Below the pieces are notes generated by a model that worked only from the letters and a program-made list of their open reading frames with translations, had not been told where the DNA came from and did no database searches. Positions 56,001 to 64,000 of a stretch of DNA of 64,000 nucleotides are shown one piece after another. This stretch comes from Phlyctochytrium arcticum (Eukaryota; Chytridiomycota; Chytridiomycetes; Chytridiales; Chytridiaceae). Position numbers and translations under genes: made by a program. The stretch spans positions 372,001 to 436,000 of the forward strand of contig JAHLKI010000005.1 in the NCBI GenBank assembly GCA_025602905.1, in the 5' to 3' direction. Numbering within the stretch: position 1 is the first letter of the stretch; each line of letters begins with the position of its first letter.

Positions 56001-57210
56001 CGCGTCCACCCACAGTCGGTGAGCCCGGAATTGCCCGGCGGACTCGAGTAGTAAACGAGCTAATGGGGCGAGTCCAATCATCTCCGGCGGCCAACTCAGT
56101 TTCATTCTGAAGCGGTCTGATGTAGGAGCTCACATGAGTGCCGGCGCCTGCCCCTACTCCCCTGGGGTAAACGACCAACTGCCAACGCCAGTTGCTCGGA
56201 CCAAAAGGTAGTGACACCAACTTGTCTTCCATTGCGGAAGAGAATCCATCAAGGGACCAACGATACGATGCGGAGATGCGCGTACGGACCGGATTGATGC
56301 GATAAACTCCACCACTTTGATCAGTTGTACTATCTGGAACATATGAAGGACCAGCACCACTGCTGACTGTCTTGATAAAGGGAGCATGTGCCCGAGCAAT
56401 TACACGCGGACTCAGTTGTTTAACAGCAGGTGTGTCACGTCCGTTACTGCTCAGCCCAATTGCAGCATCTTGTTGGACCACAATATCGTCCTGATCGGGT
56501 GTAGGTTGCGCATTTTCATTGTTCTGTTCGGGTAAGTATGGCGGCTGGGTAAGAAAGTGATCGGCGTACGAGCTTGTCAATCCAAAACCGTTATCATCAG
56601 TCATCCCTTGTTCCTTGGTGTCGGCATCAGATGAGTTACCGTAGCCGCCAGAGTATGACCCATAACCTGAGCCTTCGGGATGACTTGTCGCTACAGTGTT
56701 TTGAGATTGGGACTGTTGCTCATTACCAAACTGCTGCACTTCGTACTGCTGGAATTGTTGATGATCCTGGGCTTGTTGCTGCCCGCCGTACGGCTGCTGT
56801 TGATGATTCTGGGTGTATGGCTGGCCGACGGGCTGCTGAAATCGTTGATGATACTGAGGTTGTTGCTGATTCTGGGTTCGTTGCTGCCCGACGTGCTGTT
56901 GAAACTGTTGGTGATTCTGGGGTTGTTGCTGACCACCGTTGCCGGCATACGCAGGAAAGTTTGACGGTGGTGGACCAGCTTGAGGAGGTGGGATCGGGTG
57001 GGATGATGGCGGCGACTGCTTTACCCGAGAAGCAGCAGTGGGGGAAGGCGTTTTCTGGCTTCTATTGCTGCCAGTGGGGGACGTTGATGGGTATTTGGGA
57101 GGTAACCCGGCATGTTGCCGCGACGGCGTCCGCGGAGGCCCAGAGACTGACATCTTGCGGTCAATCACACTGAAGGATGCCGTCTGTGTTGAGAGAAAGG
57201 TGGAGTGCAA
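53017..57210 (-). CDS. Tandem MATH-domain, coiled-coil, tail-anchored protein
   Basis: One open frame of about 1397 codons (ATG 57210; the in-frame MSVSGPPRTPSRQ at 57153 is an equally good start). The N-terminal 250 residues are Gln/Pro/Ser-rich (QQPQNHQQFQQ repeats). Two MATH/TRAF-like beta-sandwich domains follow: YRWSLDGFSSAMEDKLVSLP, FGPSNWRWQLVVYPRG, PGWGFPELLSL at about 56340-55860; then YQWDIPSFRQLTEDEILSQP, FGPPDCQWKVRIHRHG, AGWDQLVDL at about 55800-55420. A long coiled coil with many Glu/Ala/Leu heptads (about 55330-54700) comes next. Near the C-terminus STIKKLFSALLLIGSALFFV is a membrane helix (about 53470-53400). A tail of repeated P-LVP/VAPP.VP units ends at 53017. Membrane-tethered scaffold; the function is unknown. 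Confidence 0.82.
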   Translation of the reverse strand: MHSTFLSTQTASFSVIDRKMSVSGPPRTPSRQHAGLPPKYPSTSPTGSNRSQKTPSPTAASRVKQSPPSSHPIPPPQAGPPPSNFPAYAGNGGQQQPQNHQQFQQHVGQQRTQNQQQPQYHQRFQQPVGQPYTQNHQQQPYGGQQQAQDHQQFQQYEVQQFGNEQQSQSQNTVATSHPEGSGYGSYSGGYGNSSDADTKEQGMTDDNGFGLTSSYADHFLTQPPYLPEQNNENAQPTPDQDDIVVQQDAAIGLSSNGRDTPAVKQLSPRVIARAHAPFIKTVSSGAGPSYVPDSTTDQSGGVYRINPVRTRISASYRWSLDGFSSAMEDKLVSLPFGPSNWRWQLVVYPRGVGAGAGTHVSSYIRPLQNETELAAGDDWTRPISSFTTRVRRAIPGSPTVGGREPDEEFLVTETALPNFDGFSKSMPGWGFPELLSLQTLSEAVTYDGTLVLDATIDGEQTIDWAVYQYQWDIPSFRQLTEDEILSQPFGPPDCQWKVRIHRHGTKTGQSSHFSSYLVPEKSPKEVALGSAWTRPITALTLQIITDSRSASPLVSKTLTGGFIYADSSDAAGWDQLVDLDSLNQSLDWYGTLSLRVVVQWDPTFGKPGTFLGNVQETLVHTSGDTQTTTNQLEMIKQELDQAREESANVGAELAAAHSEVSTAQSELAETRQQLEEVSSRLQTMENIEARMAVVQKELMEAQGRIEEAELVEEKFQVAKQELALAREEQHHADENAAKLKRVRAHLSTLRANMEDNPPAELANGADPLFSSTADANENEDKEDLRAELLRAKAHVASLEADLAEARAEINDKDRALHDASLQLSTPTEYINGRLSTSNSSDGGSNDPVAEAVSNLRNEILVVKGILLEAEARELDDEGDRAGLSAELAMAGAELELTRAAFLDIVGSGEDFGEAEREGQVVNIGDEGLLRSEDYNGQHRRSCTSSTASALPDLMKLQQDLLNVRVALLKKRLELEASPALAIQITETAATLAGLMVYNGAPPTVAPTDSAMMQIQDASQLPTSLQESQPGPGRSTSANRRARRASVLSHVSQTSAVDLGMISVQDSREAVPLPSGMAPPPMSSQFQNQNSYHLGQPPPPPQSFSQSSTRSPLLAANTYAPNTDSSHEQKDKQLQEVSEELGDLNARMETVRRMLSGHQNSGDLEQRIYATLFENRRPSLTPLIAFSSAPPESATTQPPPPPSSTFHGKNADEKPGTWTPVEAGDPLTSPDLAARLKQVQAAQKKPRSTIKKLFSALLLIGSALFFVLLAMYMVPAKDVVPGVPEPLAAPSMDIARPLVPKPELLTPIMDVAPPLVPDPDVAPLSVPDPDVAPPSVSEPEPLAPPVMDVYPPLVPETEPLAPSLEAVSPPLVPVPDPEPSVTSVVPPPPIVPEPLATL

Positions 57211-58434
57211 TAGCTATGGTCGTTCGGGTTAAGATTGTCTTGCGATGAGTTTCAGAGTATGTCCGTGGCCGGAAGTACCGTATATTCAAATGAGGCGCGA
57301 GTTTGATCTCAGGGTCGTCCGGAGAATTTCAATAGTACCGCAGAAGTGTCTTTCTCGGTATCTTAAATTTCGGGAGTTTTAACTATAATGATCAGAACCA
57401 TCTATGATTTGTTACTATTTCTGGACTCTGCAGATCTGGAGGTTCTCAGCGGCCGGAAAAATTCTACACGTGAGGCAGATCTGGTACCAACTATGACCAT
57501 ACCATCCACAAAGTCTCAGCTTTCATCAAATTGACCTTGGGCAATGTATTTAGTATGATTTTACTCTGGCCAGTAAAGGCAAGGTGGGCATCGGGGGCAG
57601 TGTACACTGATCCCCGGGTCGGGAAGAATTCATGTGTTGGTTGTACTTTGTGGCAAGATTTGACCATGAATTCGCAATACCTTTGAAAAACACCCAACCA
57701 TTGATTAGAATTGATAGCTTGCAACGACAAGTGGCATCAAAGCTAGGATTCAATCCAATCTTGGGCGTTAGTTCTCAAGTCTGAGAGAAGGATCTTCCGT
57801 AGCGGAAGGCTACCTTCGGCTCACGGAAGAAAGTATGATCAATGTGACTTTCATCTCCGTACAAAGGGGGGGTCTCTCAGAAAAAATGTCTTGACTGGTC
57901 CTATCTCCAGTTGTTCGCAACATGCTAGAATCAATAAGTTGCTACAAACATGATCAGGCGTCCTTGAGGCCCTTCTATGAAAGAAGCTGCTTTTGCGGTA
58001 CTGCCTCCTTGGGAATCATAAAACTTCACTCGGATCCCGATCCTTTGCGGGGGGTTCTGGGGCTTCTGCTGACTTCCGCACAGAGTACTGAGTGTCCCAA
58101 CACGGATTGAGACTTGAAAATGGAAGGTCCGTGGCAATCGTGAAAAGCCTTCTCGTGGGGTCGCCCACACGCACAGGATCACATCTCGCCTAGGAAGTTT
58201 GCAATAATTCCAACTTGTCCGGACAACGAAGCTGGTGGTATGAGGCAAAGAAGTGTGCCTTTGTGGGGAGATCACTGGGAAACCAGTGCTGACTTGGAAG
58301 CTTGCAAGCGTGATTACGCAAGCAACCCACCGCGCCACGCACCGGCAGGAAACATCATGTCTGTACCAGCGAAATTGATATAGAGTTCCTTCCTTTCGCA
58401 TTCACGGTCGAATCGCTACACATACAAGCTCAAG
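57211..58434. other. Long intergenic region between MATH gene and RPS24
   Basis: About 1.2 kb. Open frames exist on the minus strand (57730-57491, 58401-57931) but lack any family signature and are AT- or Ser/Arg-biased. A short hairpin-like stretch ccgtagcggaaggctaccttcgg lies at 57795-57820. Probably regulatory. Confidence 0.45.
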
Positions 58435-59356
58435 ATGGTACGCATTTACGCAGAATACGAACGACGGACGGATGGATGGATGGAAAACTATCGGATGGAC
58501 TCTGGTGAAATTTGTGCAGCGGACGGCTGCACGATGGATGGATGGCTGGGACTGGAGGAGCGAGATTTTGAGACTGGGCATGGCAAATGCTGACGACACT
58601 TGGAGGGCGAACAACGACAAATTCCGGAATTATATCAAGTGTAGAAGCTTGGCTGCGAGCTGGTGGGAGAGTTTTCGGGAGGTTGGAGAGATCTTTCCTG
58701 GGGAAATTGTGCGAGATCCATTGTGGAATTGTCGGCCGAATTACGGTTCAGAGGCAGCAATTGTGGGAGCAGACGAATGCTTGAGAGAAGACCGTTCCTT
58801 GAATTTCGAGGCAGAAATGCTAACTGTTCGCCCCTACTCTTAGGCCGACAGCGTGACGATTCGAACCCGCAAGTTCTTGACGAACCCATTGCTTCAGCGT
58901 AAGCAGATGGTGGTTGATGTCCTTCACCCTGGACGCGCCAACGTCAGCAAGACCGAACTTCGCGAAAAGATTGCCAAGCTCTACAAGACCGACTCCGAGG
59001 TTTGTCCCTGTTATTGGACTCTGTTTCAACTGTGTATGCTTAATTTTTCCCACGCAGCACATCTTCGTTTTCGGATTCCGAACCCAGTTCGGTGGTGGCA
59101 AATCTACCGGTTTCGCTCTTATCTACAACTCCCTCGACTCTGCCAAGAAGTTTGAGCCCAAGCACCGTCTCGTCCGTGTAAGTTCTCACGTTGGTCTCTG
59201 CCGAGTTGTTCTGGTCAAAATCTAAGTCGATGTTGCCAATAGCACGGCCTTGCCGAGGCTCAGAAGACCGCCCGCAAGCAGCGCAAGGAGCGCAAGAACC
59301 GAGCCAAGAAGTTCCGCGGCACCAAGAAGGCGAAGGCTGCCAAGGCCGCCAAATAA
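58435..59356 (+). CDS. RPS24: 40S ribosomal protein eS24
   Basis: The first coding exon is the ATG alone (58435-58437), followed at once by gtacgc. A 406-base intron ends at ttag (about 58843). The second exon is [40 protein letters not shown] and [12 protein letters not shown]. Then [40 protein letters not shown] and [20 protein letters not shown] follow, with a Lys/Ala tail; stop at 59354-59356. All hallmark eS24 blocks are intact. Cytosolic small-subunit protein. A long first intron right after the start codon is typical of highly expressed ribosomal protein genes. Confidence 0.95.
58466..58546 (+). repeat. (GGAT)n microsatellite patches in RPS24 intron 1
   Basis: ggatggatggatgg at 58469-58483 and again near 58533-58545, within the first 110 bases of the intron after the start codon. 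Confidence 0.8.
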
Positions 59357-60072
59357 GAGTATGTATTTGGTGTAGGGTCGGGTTGGCTGAAGCTTGGCAT
59401 CTTATGTTATATATCCTTTAGCTTTTCAATGTTGATATTGGCTGTCTGTGTCTGATCTTTTGCGTGCTTGCAACTTATTTTGGCGTGTGGTGGTGAAATG
59501 TTCCGCCAATTGGTTTGAACGTCAATTTTTCTCGAGTCCGACTGGAGAGTGGAGCAATGGAGTTACCTGTACACATTTTCGTTGGATGGCGACTTGATTT
59601 GTGCGATCTCCTCCATAAACTATGAATACCAACACAACATGACGTTTTTTTCGCGCATCTACCAGATTTCTATATAGGCGCAGGACTGTTCTGCCCTTGT
59701 CCCTCTACTTTGTATGGCATCATACATCCTTTCAGAAGTTTTGATATTCTTTCATCCAACGTTTCCTGCGTTTCCTGGCTGTCGAGTGTCGACACGAAAT
59801 GTCTAAGAATTCTGCGCAGCGTAATTAATCCGTTTTTGGATGAGTGACGACAGTCGCAAGTCGCGGGAGAGGGGCCAACGCGAGCAACAACCTGGAGGAG
59901 AGAGCTCATCCATCCATCCATCCGTTGAAAAGTAGCAAGATCATTTCTTATTGAATGTAAGTATCGTCCTGCCGGAGTGCCATGGAATGCGATCAAGGCA
60001 AAGCCAGAACAATTATGAGCATCGTAACTGATTCGGGTGTTTCCACCAACATGCAGCAGATCTCGCGACACA
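59357..60072. other. Intergenic region between RPS24 and GSP1
   Basis: About 715 bases; no supported gene. A minus-strand open frame at 60215-59670 overlaps the GSP1 start and is rejected. An atcc microsatellite lies at 59907-59923. Confidence 0.45.
59907..59923 (+). repeat. (ATCC)n microsatellite upstream of GSP1
   Basis: catccatccatccatccg run about 150 bases before the GSP1 start codon. Confidence 0.8.
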
Positions 60073-61095
60073 ATGGCGGCACAGGTCCCTACATTCAAGC
60101 TGGTGCTTGGTAAGATACCCCGCTTTCCACGGACGGAACGAATGGCAAGAAGGAAGGACTGACATTCACGTATGATAGTTGGTGATGGCGGCACGGGAAA
60201 GACCACTTTCGTCAAGCGTCACTTGACTGGAGAGTTCGAGAAGAAGTACATTGGTATGCATCTGCAAGCTAGCGTAGCATTGATGCCATGTGCCTGGAAT
60301 CAAAGAGCGATCAACTTATCCTACTGCGATAGCTACTCTCGGTGTTGAGGTTCACCCCTTGAAGTTTCACACGACTGCTGGAGAAATCTGCTTCGACACC
60401 TGGGACACGTAAGTTACCGCCGCCATACGGTCATGATAAAATCCACTCGCTAACAATTTAATTCTAGTGCTGTAGGTTTGCTGCCATTGGAACAACTACC
60501 GCCAGAGAATTAACAATTTCAATAGGGCCAGGAAAAGTTTGGTGGTCTCCGTGATGGATATTAGTAAGGACATTATTTACCCCATCATTCATTCGCACCA
60601 GTACTGACAGTATAATTGTAGCATTTCTGGACAATGTGCCATCATCATGTTTGATGTCACTTCCCGAATTACGTACAAGAACGTACCCAACTGGCACCGT
60701 GATCTTGTCCGTGTTTGCGAAAACATTCCAATCGTGCTCTGTGGAAACAAGGTCGATATTAAGGAGCGTAAAGTGAAGGCCAAGGCCATTACATTCCACC
60801 GCAAAAAGAACCTTCAATACTACGACATTTCCGCAAAATCCAACTACAACTTTGAGAAGCCATTCTTGTGGCTCGCCCGAAAGCTTGCCGGAAACCCCAA
60901 CCTCGAATTTGCCGCTGCCCCCGCCCTGCTCCCCCCGGAAATCACCATCGACCCTCTCCAGATCCAGACCATGGACAACGAGATCCGTGCTGCCGCTGAT
61001 CAGCCACTGCCCGCTGAAGATGGTTAGTCTTGATGCAGATTGTCTCCCGTTTTTTCTTGCTAACAATTTTTCCTCTTGCAGATGACGACTTGTAA
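60073..61095 (+). CDS. GSP1: GTP-binding nuclear protein Ran
   Basis: Exons read [30 protein letters not shown] (P-loop GDGGTGKT), [22 protein letters not shown] and [19 protein letters not shown]. Then come [41 protein letters not shown] (NKVD), [20 protein letters not shown] and the acidic tail AEDDDDL. Stop at 61093-61095. The switch II Thr-Ala-Gly is assembled through a 4-nt exon at 60468-60471 between introns 60409-60467 and 60472-60525. Without it the frame fails, and this stretch is invariant in Ran. It drives nuclear transport and spindle assembly. About seven introns. Confidence 0.94.
60468..60471 (+). other. GSP1: 4-nt micro-exon of GSP1
   Basis: The upstream intron ends attctag and the downstream one starts gtaggt. 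The exon tgct completes the codon of Thr and gives Ala in WDTAGQEKF. Skipping it would read GAC ACG GCC AGG and shift the frame. Confidence 0.8.
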
Positions 61096-62036
61096 ATTTT
61101 TAAATTTTATGAAATACCAATCCCATGTGTTCCTCGCAGTTTTTTGACTGGCAGACACCCTTCACCTTCACCCGTTGTGCATCCCCTGGCGCTGCTTGTG
61201 GTTTGAATTGTTGAAGATTTTTTCTTTATATATATGTGCTTGTTCAATCTGTGCTGTGTCTCATCCATCGTATACTTTGGTACTATTGGGGTCTCCCTTT
61301 TGAGATCTATGTCTTCCCGCGATCTTCAAAATCATGAAATGACATCAGATTTGTCATGCCGGCATTGCCCGCAGCCGTGGCTTGGCCCGCTCAGGTCAGC
61401 CTGGGCGGCCACAAAGCGCGGGACAGTTTGAGCAAGCCGCCAACCCTGCGGAAAAAGGAACAGCTGCATTTCGCTCTTGAAAGACCACGAACCCCCAACT
61501 TCTTCTCCATTGGAATGGGCCGCTGTGCATGGACATTGCCTCTATCCCTGTAAACTTTTATCAGCCAAAGCCAAGATTGCAGTGAGCTGGTCCCTGTTTT
61601 GAGTTGCAGTAAGGATCTTGGGGTCGTTTATTGCTGTCCTTGACACTGACAAGAGTCTTGCAGCTAGGCACACTTCCCAAGTTAGAATACCTTCCACCCT
61701 TACAATCAGTCAATTAGTTTTCCCTCGTATTTGCACATCAAAGTCGCGTGGGGGGACAGTCAAGCAAACCCAATACGCTGTCACATCAAGCGGGTTTTAC
61801 GTCAGAAGATATAGAGGCCAGCCCAAGTCGGACCTTCAAGATCAGACGACGGCAATTGCTGACGGTTGCGCCGTTTGACCGAAAGTCTCTTCGTATCCCT
61901 GATCTGTCAGGTCTAAAGGACGTCAAACCATTTCGTGTGCTCACTGTAGGTTTCAGACCAGGTGCCCTGATTGGGCGTTTGACTAATAGCGTTCATTAGC
62001 TTTCCACAGTATCCCGTGCTAGACTTGTACTGAGAG
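61096..62036. other. Intergenic region between GSP1 and SIP5
   Basis: About 940 bases. Several short open frames (for example 61618-61878, 61913-62218) have no signature. TATATATATG near 61228 and T-rich stretches follow GSP1. I see no RNA gene. Confidence 0.4.
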
Positions 62037-63939
62037 ATGGGTAACACGTTCACCAAAGCGCGTGAAGACGAGGTCCAAGAACCAAAAGTGGATGAAGGGG
62101 TATGTATTGGCCGCTGCAAATGTTGGCACGAGTATGATCTAAACATTCCTTTCATTTTCAGCAAGTAGTTCCGTTCAAGAATGGAGTATATGCCAATGCA
62201 GTTCAAGATTGGGATCACACGGTTGTGAAACGATTCATACGGGAGCGTCGAATGGCGCCGTTTTACAAAGGTCTTCCGGATTACGATGAGTCTGCCGTAA
62301 GAACAAGTCCGTCCACCGAATCATCTTCAGCTCCCAAGCCAGTCCGTACGGCAAGTACGAGTACAGCCGCTTCCGGTGCCGCTTCCTCCGTCTCCTCATC
62401 AACCGCTCACCACCTGGCATGGGCACCATCCCGCCGCACTAGCCATGACCGACAACCTTCGTCCGCTTCCACTTCTACCAATGGATTTACACTGAAAGGA
62501 AAACGGTCGATTTCAATGCCCAGTCAGCTTGTGTCACAAGAGTCTATTTCTCGAATACGACCCGAAGATTTGTACAGATATTCTACCGAATGCCCAATAT
62601 GCTTTTTGGTAAAGTTTTGGCTTTTGTGGATAGCCCAGCTTGATACTATTCTAATCGTTTTTTTATAGTATTACCCTTCGCACATCAATTACTCTCGATG
62701 CTGTGATCAACCGATTTGCACAGAGTGCTTTGTGCAGATCAAACGCCCGGAGAGTACACTTGAGCCTGCGGCATGTCCCTTTTGTGTCGAGGCAAATTTT
62801 GGCATCATGTATTATCCACCCGGTTCGCCAGAATATTATCTCAAAGTCCGGCAAGAACACCCAGATTTGTTTGACGAGGATGTAGACATGGTGGCGTCAC
62901 CTGGGACCGAGGGAGGTACCGATGAGACACGCACATCGGGATCACTCAGCAGACCTGCGGCAAGCTCCAAGCGAAGACAAAGTGTCAGTCACAAGAGCAC
63001 TCTCGTCGTCACATCAGGTAACTTGCACCATATACAATCATAAGCGACCCAGCTTAACCCGTGGTCGGTTTTCCAGATGATCTTCGTCCAGACTGGCTGC
63101 GCAAGCAACAGCAAATGGCACTCATGCGCGCCGCCAATCAGCGACGAGCCGCTTATCCAGCGGGCCAGGGTGGTCCAGGGTCGCGACGGCGAGTGTATTT
63201 GGATAATGACCGAGATCTGTCAGGTGCAGCGGCGGCCGCTGCAGCATTAGTGGAGAGCATGGGGGGAATGTCGAGTGGTGGTTCGGGCCGTTCACGTCGA
63301 TCTGGAAACGATTCGGCTGGGTCCCGGCGAAGATCACCACGAGAGCGAGTGGCTGGCGGGGACATGAGTTTGAACTATCTAGAAGGTATTGCAACTGCAC
63401 TCATGACTGCTGCCAATTTTTTTCATGTCGCTAAATCTGTTTATTTAAAAGCTATGCGAAATATGGGAGCGGATCTGGAAGAGCTGATGATCATGGAGGC
63501 CATCCGTCGGTCACTTCAGAATGGCGAAAATGGGGACGGTGCATCTCCAACTGGAGATGTCTCAGTATCCACCACCGAAAATGCCGCGTCACCTACATCA
63601 ACAGATCCAGCGCATGAGGACGGACCAGTCAGCAGTTCCGCGGGCGATACTGTTAGTGACGGAGATGGACCAACAGACACCTCGCCCGAAACCAATGTAC
63701 CTCCTACTACGTCTGTAGGCCCCAGTTCCAGCCACGCCGAGTCCTCAGCTCCTCGCTTCTCCTCAGACAATGCTTCTGATTGTTCCGCAGCAGGTCTCGT
63801 TACATCTGTGCCGTCAGATTCCGGGCCAAGCACGAATGAAGATACCGAAACTCCTCTACCAACATTGCCCGAATCACCCGTCACCGCCAAAACCACCGAG
63901 CCCTCTCTGCCAAACTCTCCATCACCCGAAACCAACTGA
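62037..63939 (+). CDS. SIP5: Sip5-like RING/zinc-finger protein
   Basis: [20 protein letters not shown] opens with a myristoylation-type MGN. After the first intron [40 protein letters not shown] is the conserved N-terminal block of Sip5 proteins. The zinc-binding CPICFL...[20 protein letters not shown] and CPFC (about 62590-62790) form the RING-like motif, interrupted by an intron. ERMYYP-like [20 protein letters not shown] follows. [20 protein letters not shown] and [19 protein letters not shown] are further conserved blocks, and then a Ser/Pro/Thr-rich tail runs to the stop at 63937-63939. In yeast Sip5 binds Snf1 kinase and the Reg1/Glc7 phosphatase (glucose response). Four introns. Confidence 0.88.
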
Positions 63940-64000
63940 TGATTGCACATTGAGTCCCCACTTTTTTACTTTTCCACCCCATCTCCCAGATTTTTACAGC

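Noticed and set aside
57931..58401. 156-codon minus-strand open frame
   Set aside because: Ser/Arg/Trp-biased, no recognisable motif, directly abuts the RPS24 promoter.
59670..60215. 181-codon minus-strand open frame
   Set aside because: Overlaps the first exons of GSP1 antisense; no motif.

Overview
The window reads as nuclear DNA of an early-diverging fungus, most likely chytrid-like (my inference). Genes are split by many short GT-AG introns of about 45-70 bases, are packed on both strands with short gaps, and encode fungal orthologues (COQ1, HPT1, NOP58, SSS1, GSP1, SIP5). They sit beside features uncommon in Dikarya: a LIM-bearing RasGAP, a Fanzor-type nuclease relic and a Crypton-like recombinase relic. 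All exon joins were made by eye from splice signals, reading frame and family conservation, so small exon boundaries may be off.

Bases 1-28400 are a dense core block: a 5'-truncated RasGAP-4xLIM protein, a secreted GH5 glycoside hydrolase (-), mitochondrial Met-tRNA synthetase MSM1, peptidyl-tRNA hydrolase PTH2 (-), the lariat-debranching/splicing factor CWF19L1/DRN1 with two CCHC knuckles, a very small five-intron RPA3 gene (-), HPRT, COQ1, a giant intronless PPR protein, mitoribosomal uL30m and uS11m (-), the NEDD8 E1 regulatory subunit, and a large RasGEF with a PTB-like N-terminus (-). Mitochondrial functions are over-represented (MSM1, PTH2, COQ1, PPR, uL30m, uS11m, later POS5).

Bases 28400-38500 are an accessory island. 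It holds a Fanzor (eukaryotic TnpB-like) gene on the minus strand that cannot be read through without frame breaks, a 781-bp inverted-repeat element, and a well-bounded 3.5-kb DNA transposon (21-bp terminal inverted repeats, 6-bp target-site duplication) encoding one two-exon zinc-finger transposase-like protein. This island is the best candidate for something undescribed.

Bases 38500-50200 return to core genes: NOP58, histone H2A.Z (-), SSS1 (Sec61 gamma) with a truncated upstream duplicate, NAD(H) kinase (-), a zinc-finger short-chain dehydrogenase, and a MEAK7-like TLDc protein (-). Between the SSS1 copies lies a frameshifted Crypton/Ndc10-like fragment and an unrecognised ORF.

Bases 50600-57250 hold two minus-strand membrane-anchored proteins that share a C-terminal anchor pattern, plus a duplicated non-unique segment between them. 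One contains a 21-bp minisatellite with two long poly-G tracts; the other has tandem MATH domains and a long coiled coil. Bases 57250-64000 carry RPS24, Ran/GSP1 (with a 4-nt micro-exon in the switch II motif) and SIP5. GGAT/ATCC microsatellites lie next to the start codons of four highly expressed genes.
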